Positions 35,358 to 43,845 are shown, numbered from the stretch's first letter. The stretch is DNA of 64,000 bases from Ulvibacter antarcticus (GCF_003688405.1 NZ_REFC01000014.1:372001-436000); one strand, 5' to 3'. Notes: generated by a model not told the origin, from the sequence alone. Translations and numbers: made by a program.

Positions 35358-38300
35358 TTATTTTAATAACACCCATTCACCTTTTTCAATCAATGGGATT
35401 GCTTGTTTGTATTTCACTTCTTTACTTTCACCGCTCATTACATGCTTTATGGTAACCCTGTCGTTACGCCCAATTTTTGGCATTTCTCGCACGATTGTTT
35501 CGGTTACCGACTGGCGTTGCGATTGTGTATTACCAGCAGCTCTGCTTTCGGCTGCTCGTTCATCCAGATTTTGAATCTCCTCTTTTTGTTCACTCAACTT
35601 CTCTTTAGGACGCGTAGTTCTTGCTTCCTGAATTTGTTGTTGTGTCTCCTGAGGTAATTCTCCTTTAAACAAGAAGGAAAGCACATCTTTGTTTACTTTT
35701 TCAATCATTGCCTTAAACAATTCAAAAGCCTCGAATTTGTAAATTAATAAAGGATCCTTTTGCTCATGAACCGCAAGTTGTACCGATTGTTTTAATTCGT
35801 CCATTTTACGTAAATGCGTTTTCCATGCATCATCGATAATAGCAAGAGTAATATTCTTTTCGAAATCAAGTACTAGCTGTTTTCCTTCAGATTCATACGC
35901 TTTTTCAAGATCTGTAGCAACGTTTAATGTTTTAACACCATCGGTAAAAGGAACTAAGATTCTCTTATATTTTTCTCGTTGAGTTTCATATACATTTTTG
36001 ATAACCGGAAATGCAATTTCTGCATTGCGCGCCATCTTTTCGTTATAATGCTTGTATGCAGCTTTATAAACGACTCCACTTAGCTTCTGCACGTCCATCT
36101 TTTCGAATTCTGCTTCAGAAACAGGCGAACTCATTGAGAAATAACGTATCAGTTCGAACTCGAAGTTCTTGTAATCCTGAGCCATTTTGTTGCCGTCAAC
36201 AATGATTTCCGAAGTATCGTAGATCATATTTGCAACATCCACACGTAAACGCTCTCCAAATAAAGCATGGTAACGACGTTTGTAAACAACTTCACGCTGT
36301 GCATTCATTACATCATCATACTCCAATAATCGCTTACGAATTCCGAAGTTATTCTCTTCAACCTTCTTCTGTGCACGTTCAATAGACTTGGAAATCATGG
36401 AATGCTGAATTACTTCACCTTCCTTCAATCCCATACGGTCCATCATTTTGGCAATTCGTTCGCTTCCGAAGAGACGCATCAAATTATCCTCCAAAGAAAC
36501 GTAAAACTGTGAACTACCCGGATCCCCTTGACGACCACTACGACCTCTTAACTGTCTATCCACACGACGTGAATCATGACGCTCGGTACCTACAATAGCA
36601 AGACCACCGGCTTTTTTAACGGCTTCAGATAGTTTAATATCCGTTCCACGACCCGCCATATTGGTTGCAATTGTTACTTTTCCGGCATTACCAGCTTCAG
36701 CAACAATGTCAGATTCCTTTTTGTGCATTTTTGCGTTCAGAACGTTGTGATCAATATTACGAATACTCAACATCCTGCTTAATAATTCAGAAATCTCCAC
36801 CGAAGTAGTACCAATCAAAATAGGTCTCCCAGCATTTGAAAGTTCTACCACCTCATCAATTACAGCATTGTACTTTTCACGTTTAGTTTTATAAATTTTA
36901 TCTTCTCTATCATCACGAACGATAGGTCGGTTGGTGGGAATTTCAACTACATCTAACTTATAAATTTCCCAAAGTTCCCCTGCTTCCGTTACTGCTGTAC
37001 CCGTCATCCCTGACAGTTTTTTGTACATTCTGAAGTAATTCTGAAGTGTAACCGTTGCAAAAGTTTGAGTAACGGCTTCGATCTTTACATTTTCCTTGGC
37101 CTCGATCGCTTGGTGTAATCCATCGCTATAACGACGTCCATCCATAATACGACCGGTTTGCTCATCAACGATCATCACCTTGTTCTCCATGACCACATAC
37201 TGCGTATCTTTTTCGAAAAGCGAGTATGCTTTTAGCAGTTGGTTCATAGTGTGAATACGTTCACTCTTAACACCAAATTCACGGAAGAGCACTTCTTTTA
37301 GTTCTGCTTCTTCTTCCGTAGAAAGGTCTTGTGCTTCAATTTTTGCGATTTCAAGTCCAATTTCAGGCATCACAAAGAAATCCGGGTCATCTTCTCCCGA
37401 AAGATAATTAACACCTTTGTCGGAGAGTTCGATCTGGTTATTCTTTTCGTCAATAACATAATAAAGTTCTGCATCCACTTTGGGCATCTCTCTATTGTTA
37501 TCAGACATATAATGATTCTCGGTCTTCTGAAGGATTTGTTTTACACCTTCTTCGGAAAGAAATTTAATTAGTGCTTTGTTCTTCGGAATACCTCTAAAAA
37601 CACGTAGCAATTGAAAACCACCTTCTTTAGTGTCACCTTCTTTAATTAATTTTTTCGCCTCGGCTAATACGCCAGTCAAGTATTTCTTTTGAACTTCAAC
37701 GATATCGGCAATCCTAGGCTTTAGTTCGTTAAATTCATGACGGTCTCCTTCAGGTACCGGTCCTGAAATAATCAACGGAGTTCGCGCATCATCGATCAAT
37801 ACCGAATCCACCTCATCCACGATTGCGTAGTGATGCGGACGCTGCACAAGATCTCCCGGCGCGTGTGCCATATTATCACGCAGGTAATCGAAACCAAATT
37901 CGTTATTGGTTCCGTAGGTAATATCTGCATTATATGCTTTACGTCTTGCAGACGAATTAGGTTTATGGTAATCGATACAATCGATACTTATTCCGTGAAA
38001 TTGGAATAAAGGCGCCATCCAGGCACTATCACGTTTCGCAAGGTAGTCGTTCACAGTTACTAAGTGAACCCCGTTTCCGGCCAAGGCATTTAGATACATT
38101 GGAAGCGTTGCTACCAAAGTTTTACCTTCACCCGTTTGCATTTCGGCAACTTTTCCTTGGTGAAGTGCAATACCACCCACCAACTGAACATCGTAGTGTA
38201 CCATGTCCCAGGTCACTTCTTTACCGGCTGCATCCCAGGAATTTTGCCAGATAGCTTTGTCATCTTCAAGGTTTACATATTCTTTTTCACCAGAAATCTC

Positions 38301-38714
38301 TCTATCGAAAGCGTTTGCTGTAACTGTAAGTGTTTCGTTATCCTTAAATCGTTTGGCAGTTTCTTTAATAACAGCGAAGGCTTCCGGAAGGATCTTAAGT
38401 AAGGTCTCCTTTTCTATTTCGTAGCGTTCTGTTTTAAGGGTATCGATTTGATTGTAGATATCTTCTTTCTGATCGATATCCTCCATGGCATCGGCTTCTA
38501 TCTGAAGTTGGTCAATTTGCTGCTGAATATCCTTTTGATCTTCCTTTATAATCTCCCTGAATCGTTCCGTTTTCGCACGAAGCTCATCTAATGAAAGGGC
38601 TTCGAGAGCACTTTCAAATTTTTTAATTTCATTGACAAGCGGCTGAATTTCACCGATGTCTTTTTTGGATTTATCTCCTACAAAAACTTTTAATACATTA
38701 TCTAAAATTCCCAT
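35358..38714 (-). CDS. secA: preprotein translocase ATPase subunit SecA
   Basis: 1118 residues, long as usual in Bacteroidota because of an insertion in the first nucleotide-binding domain. Walker A in MQTGEGKTLVATLP, Walker B in YAIVDEVDSVLIDDARTPLIISGP, second motor domain with IATNMAGRGTDIKL and RQLRGRSGRQGDPGSS. The C-terminal linker is Gln/Arg-rich and the protein ends in GEWVLLK without the CxCxxxxxCH zinc motif seen in proteobacterial SecA. Drives protein export through SecYEG. Monocistronic. Confidence 0.98.
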   Translation of the reverse strand: MGILDNVLKVFVGDKSKKDIGEIQPLVNEIKKFESALEALSLDELRAKTERFREIIKEDQKDIQQQIDQLQIEADAMEDIDQKEDIYNQIDTLKTERYEIEKETLLKILPEAFAVIKETAKRFKDNETLTVTANAFDREISGEKEYVNLEDDKAIWQNSWDAAGKEVTWDMVHYDVQLVGGIALHQGKVAEMQTGEGKTLVATLPMYLNALAGNGVHLVTVNDYLAKRDSAWMAPLFQFHGISIDCIDYHKPNSSARRKAYNADITYGTNNEFGFDYLRDNMAHAPGDLVQRPHHYAIVDEVDSVLIDDARTPLIISGPVPEGDRHEFNELKPRIADIVEVQKKYLTGVLAEAKKLIKEGDTKEGGFQLLRVFRGIPKNKALIKFLSEEGVKQILQKTENHYMSDNNREMPKVDAELYYVIDEKNNQIELSDKGVNYLSGEDDPDFFVMPEIGLEIAKIEAQDLSTEEEAELKEVLFREFGVKSERIHTMNQLLKAYSLFEKDTQYVVMENKVMIVDEQTGRIMDGRRYSDGLHQAIEAKENVKIEAVTQTFATVTLQNYFRMYKKLSGMTGTAVTEAGELWEIYKLDVVEIPTNRPIVRDDREDKIYKTKREKYNAVIDEVVELSNAGRPILIGTTSVEISELLSRMLSIRNIDHNVLNAKMHKKESDIVAEAGNAGKVTIATNMAGRGTDIKLSEAVKKAGGLAIVGTERHDSRRVDRQLRGRSGRQGDPGSSQFYVSLEDNLMRLFGSERIAKMMDRMGLKEGEVIQHSMISKSIERAQKKVEENNFGIRKRLLEYDDVMNAQREVVYKRRYHALFGERLRVDVANMIYDTSEIIVDGNKMAQDYKNFEFELIRYFSMSSPVSEAEFEKMDVQKLSGVVYKAAYKHYNEKMARNAEIAFPVIKNVYETQREKYKRILVPFTDGVKTLNVATDLEKAYESEGKQLVLDFEKNITLAIIDDAWKTHLRKMDELKQSVQLAVHEQKDPLLIYKFEAFELFKAMIEKVNKDVLSFLFKGELPQETQQQIQEARTTRPKEKLSEQKEEIQNLDERAAESRAAGNTQSQRQSVTETIVREMPKIGRNDRVTIKHVMSGESKEVKYKQAIPLIEKGEWVLLK

Positions 38715-38887
38715 TGAGTAGTTATTTGTTATTCGGTCGATGTGGTACAGCGACCTTTCTCTATTTTAGTTGGAAGACCCTTGCTATTGCTTTACAAAAA
38801 AACTGCAAAAAAACCAATTTGCCAAGAGGTTTGTGTGTTTTTAAATGTGGTCAATATAGCGTAAAGTGATCTTAATTTTTAAGCAAA

Positions 38888-38915
38888 AAAAAAGCCTCAT
38901 TATTGAGACTTTTTT
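38888..38915. terminator. bidirectional terminator between the DUF2795 gene and secA
   Basis: AAAAAAG and CTCA pair with TGAG and CTTTTTT around a TTAT loop, with one C/A mismatch. Long A- and T-runs on both sides allow use on either strand; the main client is the leftward DUF2795 gene ending at 38959. Confidence 0.7.
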
Positions 38916-38958
38916 GTTCATTTTTTATGTTTGAAACGCAATTATTACGTTCTTACCG

Positions 38959-39180
38959 TTAATACTCATCTTCGTTCCAAAGGTAATCCTCATCGGTGGG
39001 ATAGTCAGGCCAAATTTCTTCGATTGAGTCGTACGAATCGCCTTCGTCTTCAATTGCCTGAAGATTCTCCACTACTTCCAGAGGAGCTCCGGTTCTAATC
39101 GCATAATCGATTAATTCGTCCTTTGTGGCCGGCCAAGGTGCATCACTTAAATAAGATGCTAGTTCTAATGTCCAGTACAT
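38959..39180 (-). CDS. DUF2795 domain-containing small protein
   Basis: 73 residues, very acidic C-terminus. The opening MYWTLELASYLSDAPWPATKDELIDYAIRTG is nearly invariant among flavobacterial DUF2795 proteins, followed by QAIEDEGDSYDSIEEIWPDYPTDEDYLWNEDEY. Cytosolic, function unknown; the strong conservation suggests a housekeeping role. It has its own promoter and terminator. Confidence 0.88.
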   Translation of the reverse strand: MYWTLELASYLSDAPWPATKDELIDYAIRTGAPLEVVENLQAIEDEGDSYDSIEEIWPDYPTDEDYLWNEDEY

Positions 39181-39204
39181 GTGTTATAGGGTTTTAATAT
39201 GTTG

Positions 39205-39212
39205 CAAAAATA
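39205..39212 (-). promoter_or_regulatory. -7 promoter box TATTTTTG for the DUF2795 gene
   Basis: On the minus strand the bases read TATTTTTG, an exact TAnnTTTG match 25 bp before the ATG at 39180. Confidence 0.55.
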
Positions 39213-39322
39213 ATTTTTTAGATTAAAAAGTCAAGGAAAATCGTAATTATTTCTGCGATATTTTCAAGAACGTATATAATACACTGATTTTCAATTATTT
39301 GTGTTTACGATTCCAATTGTCA

Positions 39323-39895
39323 TTATAACTTCTCAGGAATCCACTTAATTTCTTCAGCTTGGAGATAATAAGTCAATTTTCGTGCCAGCACAAAGAGGTA
39401 GTCAGATAGTCTATTTAGGTACTTTAAAACCTGTTCATCTATGGGTTCTTCATGATGTAACAATGTTGCCAAACGCTCGGCACGACGGCATACACAGCGC
39501 GCTATGTGACAATATGACACTGTGGTATGACCTCCAGGTAATACGAAATGAGTCATGGGTGGAAGTGATTCGTTCATCATGTCCATTTCGGTTTCCAAGA
39601 GCGCGATATCTTCTTCTGTTATCTTCGGAATGTTGAGTCGGTCCTTTCCGCTTTTTAGTTTTTCTTTTTCAGGATCGGTGGCTAAAATAGCTCCCAATGT
39701 AAAAAGTCTGTCTTGCACGCGCATTAAAATTTCCTTAGATCGAGGATCAATCTCTTGATCTTTTATTAAACCAATATGCGAATTGAGTTCATCGACCGTA
39801 CCATAGCTTTCAATACGAATATGATATTTAGGAACACGAGTCCCACCAAATAATGCTGTGGTGCCTTTATCGCCTGTTTTTGTATATATTTTCAT
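39323..39895 (-). CDS. cob(I)yrinic acid a,c-diamide adenosyltransferase, PduO/MMAB type
   Basis: 190 residues. N-terminal ATP-binding TKTGDKGTTALFGGTRVPK, YGTVDELNSHIG, LPGGHTTVSYCHIARCVCRRAER and LNRLSDYLFVLAR are the PduO family blocks. It transfers adenosyl from ATP to cob(I)alamin, making the coenzyme used by methylmalonyl-CoA mutase. MeaB, the chaperone of that mutase, is encoded 17 kb away in this window. A TACCTTTA box on the minus strand at 39914-39921 precedes the ATG. Confidence 0.94.
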   Translation of the reverse strand: MKIYTKTGDKGTTALFGGTRVPKYHIRIESYGTVDELNSHIGLIKDQEIDPRSKEILMRVQDRLFTLGAILATDPEKEKLKSGKDRLNIPKITEEDIALLETEMDMMNESLPPMTHFVLPGGHTTVSYCHIARCVCRRAERLATLLHHEEPIDEQVLKYLNRLSDYLFVLARKLTYYLQAEEIKWIPEKL

Positions 39896-39980
39896 GGTAT
39901 AGCAATTAGCAGCTAAAGGTATAAAAGACTAAATTAATTATAGGGATGGGGAGTATAAAAATCAAAAGCAGTATATTAGT

Positions 39981-40035
39981 CAGGTCGAGCGTCCACAGTC
40001 GCTGAAGCTTTTGCGAAGGAGGCCAGTCGAGACCT
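39981..40035. repeat. REP-like palindromic intergenic element
   Basis: AGGTCGAGCG at the left and CAGTCGAGACCT at the right form the arms of a palindrome of the GTCGAG type. Between them lies about 30 bp containing GTCGCTGAAGCTTTTGCGAAGG, itself partly self-complementary. It sits alone between the adenosyltransferase and the FG-GAP gene. Confidence 0.45.
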
Positions 40036-40124
40036 CATGGATATTTACTATCATGATTTAGAGTTGTTATTCTTATTCAACGGTTATCAATCTTTTATTT
40101 TTAGGAAACTCCATAGATAAAGTT

Positions 40125-41486
40125 ATGAATTTAAAGCTACTATTTTTTGTATGCTGTCTGATAGGACTAGACGCTATAGCACAATTTGGTCCGCGACAGT
40201 TAATTTATGAACACCCCATAAGTGGAGGGCGTATGATACGTACCGCAGATTTTGATAATGATGGCGACCAGGATACGGTGATTGCTATTTTAGATTTTAT
40301 TGCCTGGTATCCAAATGATGGCTATGGAAATTTTGGAGAGCCCAATATTATTGATTTAAATATAGGGAATGTTTATAATTTGCTTGCTGAAGATATTGAT
40401 GGGGATAACCTTGTAGATTTGGTCGTGAGTTCCTTTGGAGAGGATAAAGTGGTTTGGTACAAAAACCTAGGAAGTGGTTTGTTTTCTAATGCACAAATAA
40501 TTGCTTCTGGATTAAATAAGGCAGGTGGCATTACTCAGGCGGATTTTGATAGCGATGGGGATGCTGATCTAGTGCTGGGGGTTATCAATGGTGCAGGACT
40601 CTATTGGGTAGAGAATCTGAACGGGCAAGGGGATTTTAGCACATTAAATACTGTTGATGCCAATATAGCACAGGCAAGACGTCAAGGCTTAGGGGATGTG
40701 GATGGGGATGGAGACATAGATATTGTTAGCAATGCTACCGGTGCACGGCTTTCCTGGTTTGAAAATGTAGATGGCCAAGGGGATTTTTCTATTCAGCATA
40801 GTATAGATAACCAAGGATCTTATGAAAATGCCTTTGATCTCGGAGATCTCGACGATGATGGCGATTTGGATATTGTTTCTGAAAAGAATGGCGATTTAAT
40901 ATGGCGTGAAAACCTGGACGGCTTAGGTAATTTTGGGTCAATTATGATTATTCACAGTGGGGTCGATACGGCTAATGATATTCGTATTGCAGATTTGGAT
41001 AATGATGGGTTTATGGATGTACTTTCAGCCTTGACATCCATAAATAAAATAGCTTGGTATAAAAATACCGACGGCATGGGAACTTTTGGGCCACAACAAT
41101 TGCTGGATCCAGAGTTGTTCTTTCCCAGATCGGTAGATACTGCAGATCTAGATAATGATGGAGATTTAGATGTGCTAGTAAGCACGGTGCATCCTCAGGA
41201 ACATGGCTCCTATTGGTATGAAAATCTAACTATTCTAGAGGTGGGAGAAATAGAGAACATGAGCATCGTCCTTTATCCAAATCCAGCAACTAACACGGTA
41301 ATCATTAAAAATACCGGGCAGCTTGAAATAGAAACTATTAGTATTTATGATGTTTTAGGAAGATTAGTGCTAACAAAAGAGACAGATTTTTATACGTTAG
41401 ATATTTCAAAACTGGCTTCCGGGATCTTGTTTGTGCATATTGTGAGTGAGGACGAAATCTTGATAAAACAGTTAGTAAAGGAGTAA
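40125..41486 (+). CDS. FG-GAP/VCBS-repeat protein with T9SS C-terminal sorting domain
   Basis: 453 residues. Signal peptide up to DAIAQ. About seven repeats of a calcium-site-like motif follow: ADFDNDGDQD, EDIDGDNLVD, ADFDSDGDAD, GDVDGDGDID, GDLDDDGDLD, ADLDNDGFMD, ADLDNDGDLD, each before a WYKN/WFEN strand, the layout of an integrin-like FG-GAP propeller. The last 75 residues (SIVLYPNPATNTVII...DVLGRLVL...SGILFVHIV...KQLVKE) are the type A T9SS signal. Secreted or surface-bound; function unknown. Confidence 0.92.
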   Translation: MNLKLLFFVCCLIGLDAIAQFGPRQLIYEHPISGGRMIRTADFDNDGDQDTVIAILDFIAWYPNDGYGNFGEPNIIDLNIGNVYNLLAEDIDGDNLVDLVVSSFGEDKVVWYKNLGSGLFSNAQIIASGLNKAGGITQADFDSDGDADLVLGVINGAGLYWVENLNGQGDFSTLNTVDANIAQARRQGLGDVDGDGDIDIVSNATGARLSWFENVDGQGDFSIQHSIDNQGSYENAFDLGDLDDDGDLDIVSEKNGDLIWRENLDGLGNFGSIMIIHSGVDTANDIRIADLDNDGFMDVLSALTSINKIAWYKNTDGMGTFGPQQLLDPELFFPRSVDTADLDNDGDLDVLVSTVHPQEHGSYWYENLTILEVGEIENMSIVLYPNPATNTVIIKNTGQLEIETISIYDVLGRLVLTKETDFYTLDISKLASGILFVHIVSEDEILIKQLVKE

Positions 41487-41512
41487 TGTAATAGTCGCTA
41501 CTGTGGGTTTTA

Positions 41513-41559
41513 CCACGAATACACGAATAAAAGCCACAAAAATATTCGTGTATTCGTGG
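41513..41559. repeat. 17-bp perfect inverted repeat, possible terminator or dispersed element
   Basis: CCACGAATACACGAATA (41513-41529) is exactly repeated in inverse at 41543-41559 with a 13-nt spacer. Each arm is itself a direct repeat of CACGAATA. It lies 27 bp after the FG-GAP gene and could act as its terminator, although no strong T-run follows. Confidence 0.6.
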
Positions 41560-41691
41560 TTGTAAAATCATAAAAACTTTTAGTTCTAAACTTTGAACTC
41601 AATAGTTTTCGGTGCAGCGTGGATCGTTTTTTTTTGGAATTTGTTATTTAATTTTTTTTTTTAGAATTCGAGGGCTCTGCCCAAAGATTGT

Positions 41692-41853
41692 TTATTCTTT
41701 CTCCCTTTTCCTTTCCTGATACCGACTTCTAAAATTTCGTTTTCTACGATTGCGCGTCTTGTTGGTATTGGATTTATTCCAAAAATAGATCAAGGCGAGT
41801 AAAAGTATCCCACCAATGAGTAGTAAGATTGGGTTTGTGAGAGAAATTTCCAT
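41692..41853 (-). CDS. 53-residue basic single-pass membrane protein
   Basis: Reading leftward from ATG 41853: a membrane helix (NPILLLIGGILLLALIYFW) with a short N-terminus MEISLT, then a strongly basic tail (NKTRNRRKRNFRSRYQERK) to the stop at 41692. Codon use is normal and the topology is sensible, with positive residues inside. It shares no recognised family. It lies between two repeat elements and downstream of the ABC ATPase gene on the same strand, separated by 327 bp of repeats. Confidence 0.6.
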   Translation of the reverse strand: MEISLTNPILLLIGGILLLALIYFWNKSNTNKTRNRRKRNFRSRYQERKREKE

Positions 41854-41971
41854 TATGTGAAGATACTAGGACGGAGGACAAATTCCAAATTCCAAAATAT
41901 CAAATTCCAAACTCCGAGTCAGATTAATTTGATAAATTGAAGATTTGAGAATTTAATTATTTATTTTCTTA

Positions 41972-42055
41972 CCAGCATCCAGCATCCAGCATCCAGCATC
42001 CAGCATCCAGCATCCAGCATCCAGCATCCAGCATCCAGCTCCCAGCTCCCAGCTT
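41972..42055. repeat. 7-bp tandem repeat array (CCAGCAT)9 plus three degenerate units
   Basis: Nine perfect CCAGCAT units (41972-42034) followed by CCAGCTC, CCAGCTC and CCAGCTT. It has no spacers and is not a CRISPR. Just before it, at about 41880-41920, AAATTCC and CAAATTCC units form a smaller, looser array. Confidence 0.9.
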
Positions 42056-42061
42056 CCAACC

Positions 42062-42120
42062 CCTTCTCGATACTATTTCAAAACTCCTTAATAGTCGTTC
42101 TGAAATCACTCGAAGTGACA
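42062..42120. repeat. REP-like element with TCGA ends, copy 1
   Basis: Begins CCTTCTCGATACTATTT and ends CACTCGAAGTGACA, with about 30 bp of core. The same ends occur at 43937-43998, showing that it is a dispersed family. Each end contains a small TCGA palindrome. Confidence 0.6.
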
Positions 42121-42134
42121 GCGTTTATCTTTTT

Positions 42135-42183
42135 TTCACTATTCACTATTCACTATTCACTATTCACTATTCACTATTCACTA
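42135..42183. repeat. 7-bp tandem repeat (TTCACTA)7 abutting the ABC ATPase stop codon
   Basis: Seven perfect TTCACTA units run to 42183. The leftward ABC gene ends at 42181, so its TAG stop (CTA on the plus strand) is supplied by the last repeat unit. The same heptamer occurs at 44010. Confidence 0.9.
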
Positions 42184-42864
42184 CTTCTTCTCATCACTCT
42201 CAACAATGCCATCGCGCAGTCGAATAATACGGTGTGCATGATTGGCAACTTCTTCTTCGTGTGTTACAACGATCACTGTGTTTCCGTGTTTGTGGATATC
42301 GTCAAAAAGTCTCATGATTTCGAGCGAGGTTTTAGAATCTAAATTTCCTGTAGGTTCATCGGCAAGGATAATGGAAGGTTTATTTACCAAGGCTCTTCCT
42401 ACCGCGACACGTTGTCTTTGACCACCCGATAACTGATTAGGTTTGTGGTCCATTCTGTCTGCAAGTCCTACTTCTGTGAGTACCTCTTCGGCACGTAGCG
42501 TCCGATTTGCTTTTGAAACTCCTGCGTAGATCATTGGTAATGCCACGTTTTCGAGTGCGGTGGTTCTAGGTAGCAAATTAAAAGTTTGAAATACAAAACC
42601 GATTTCTTTATTTCTGATTTCTGCCAGCTCGTCGTCGCTCATGTTGCTTACATCTTTTCCGTTGAGTTCGTAGGTCCCGGAAGTAGCCGTATCCAGACAA
42701 CCTAGTAAATTCATTAAAGTTGATTTTCCCGATCCCGAAGGTCCCATCAATGCTACATATTCTCCGCGTTCGATATCAAGATCAATGCCTTTTAAAACTT
42801 TAACGATTTCTTGACCGAGTGGGAAATCTCTCGTTATATCACGGATTTTAATAACTAAGCTCAT
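42181..42864 (-). CDS. ABC transporter ATP-binding protein, MacB/LolD type
   Basis: 227 residues. Walker [11 protein letters not shown]-loop [10 protein letters not shown], signature [10 protein letters not shown], Walker [12 protein letters not shown] and His switch VVVTHEE are all intact. The subfamily that includes MacB and LolD powers lipoprotein release or export of small molecules together with a FtsX-like permease; none is encoded next to it. An ECF-type promoter word and an overlapping TAGCTTTG box lie 80-100 bp upstream, so it may belong to an envelope-stress regulon. Confidence 0.93.
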   Translation of the reverse strand: MSLVIKIRDITRDFPLGQEIVKVLKGIDLDIERGEYVALMGPSGSGKSTLMNLLGCLDTATSGTYELNGKDVSNMSDDELAEIRNKEIGFVFQTFNLLPRTTALENVALPMIYAGVSKANRTLRAEEVLTEVGLADRMDHKPNQLSGGQRQRVAVGRALVNKPSIILADEPTGNLDSKTSLEIMRLFDDIHKHGNTVIVVTHEEEVANHAHRIIRLRDGIVESDEKK

Positions 42865-42942
42865 CTACGTTTTTTGGTTTAAAACTTTAAAATATTCAGT
42901 GTGCATTTTGGGTAAAAATTACAACTTAAATATTGGTCATAA

Positions 42943-42968
42943 GACGCAAAGCTACGATAGTTGTTACA
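42943..42968 (-). promoter_or_regulatory. ECF-type promoter TGTAAC-N16-CGTCTTA with embedded TAGCTTTG box
   Basis: On the minus strand TGTAAC (42968-42963), 16 bases, CGTC (42946-42943), then TTAT. Inside the spacer lies TAGCTTTG (42954-42947), an exact housekeeping -7 match. It is about 80 bp upstream of the ABC ATPase ATG, so two sigma factors may share this promoter. Confidence 0.55.
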
Positions 42969-43770
42969 ATCTAATATTGAAATGTTGTTTTGGTTGCTCA
43001 CTTCGGAAGAAAACGAGGCCCCAATAAAAAGTATCTATGCTTACAGTGACTTTGGGAAGCTCAATAATTTCCTTCCATGCTTTGGTCATTTCCGGGCTCC
43101 AATAAATATCGTCGAAAATAAAAACAGTCTTGTTTGTCGAATGTTTCAGAAGGATCTCGAAGTACTGAAGTGTCTTTTCTTTGTTATGATTTCCATCGAT
43201 ATAAACGAGGTCGTATGTTTTTGAAGGCTTTTCCGAAGCACTTATTGTTTTTTCTTCGGAAACTGACGTGAAGTACTTTTCAAATGACATCCCATGCAAG
43301 CGAATATTTTTCAGATTAAAATGGTCAAAAAACTGCTGTGCTTTTTCTGAAGTATTTGCGCAACCTTCAACCGTATCGATCCTAGCAGCAGGATTTCCTA
43401 ATGACATGGCCGCTGTGGCTAATCCTAGCGATGTTCCTAGCTCCAGCATGTTTTCAGAATTAAAAAAACGTACCAAACGAAATAGCAAACGCTGCCTTTT
43501 TGCTTTAATCCCCGCATTTTTGGCAATTTCAGAAATTTTTCTCACGTCCGATTTGAACACTCTCGACCCTTGTCCGAAGTCTTTAATTTCAATGCTTTCC
43601 GAAGATTTTAATAGCGCTTTTCTATAATCCGTAAGGGTATCGTATTCTGAGAAACTCTTTTTGTTATAAAGACACTTGGTAATAAGATCGTACACAAAAG
43701 GGGAGTGGATCCCGTGCTGATTCGAGGATCTTAAAAGGAATTTTATATAGGATTTTATCTGGTAATACAT
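42964..43770 (-). CDS. class I SAM-dependent O-methyltransferase-like protein
   Basis: 268 residues. Helical N-terminus (YYQIKSYIKFLLRSSNQHGIHSPFVYDL), then a Rossmann SAM site MLELGTSLGLATAAMSLG, acidic motif TVEGCANTSEKAQQFF, and YDLVYIDGNHNKEKTLQYFEILLKH with the post-motif FDDIYWSPEMTKAWKEI. This is the layout of catechol-O-methyltransferase-like enzymes. Substrate unknown. It lies between the ABC-F and ABC ATPase genes with repeat-filled gaps, so co-transcription is doubtful. Confidence 0.85.
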   Translation of the reverse strand: MYYQIKSYIKFLLRSSNQHGIHSPFVYDLITKCLYNKKSFSEYDTLTDYRKALLKSSESIEIKDFGQGSRVFKSDVRKISEIAKNAGIKAKRQRLLFRLVRFFNSENMLELGTSLGLATAAMSLGNPAARIDTVEGCANTSEKAQQFFDHFNLKNIRLHGMSFEKYFTSVSEEKTISASEKPSKTYDLVYIDGNHNKEKTLQYFEILLKHSTNKTVFIFDDIYWSPEMTKAWKEIIELPKVTVSIDTFYWGLVFFRSEQPKQHFNIRL

Positions 43771-43781
43771 GAGTTATTGAA

Positions 43782-43845
43782 GTCGCAAAGTTTCAGAGTC
43801 ACAAAGTTTCAGAGTTTCAAAGCTTCAAAGTTTCAGAGTCACAAA
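43782..43845. repeat. 8-bp tandem repeat array, eight units of GTTTCAGA/GTCACAAA type
   Basis: Units in order: GTCGCAAA, GTTTCAGA, GTCACAAA, GTTTCAGA, GTTTCAAA, GCTTCAAA, GTTTCAGA, GTCACAAA. It starts 11 bp upstream of the methyltransferase ATG on the minus strand, so it lies in that gene's promoter or leader. Confidence 0.8.

Noticed and set aside
38715-38887. Small RNA gene upstream of secA
   Set aside because: AT-rich DNA with no stable structure or recognised RNA family features by eye.
41513-41559. Ends of an insertion sequence
   Set aside because: The two arms are only 13 bp apart, so nothing is enclosed, and no transposase is present.
41972-42183. Possible CRISPR array from repeated short units
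   Set aside because: Units are 7 bp, contiguous, without spacers, and no cas genes are near.
42115-42342. 75-residue plus-strand frame through the TTCACTA repeats
   Set aside because: Its first half is translated repeat and its second half is antisense to the ABC ATPase gene.
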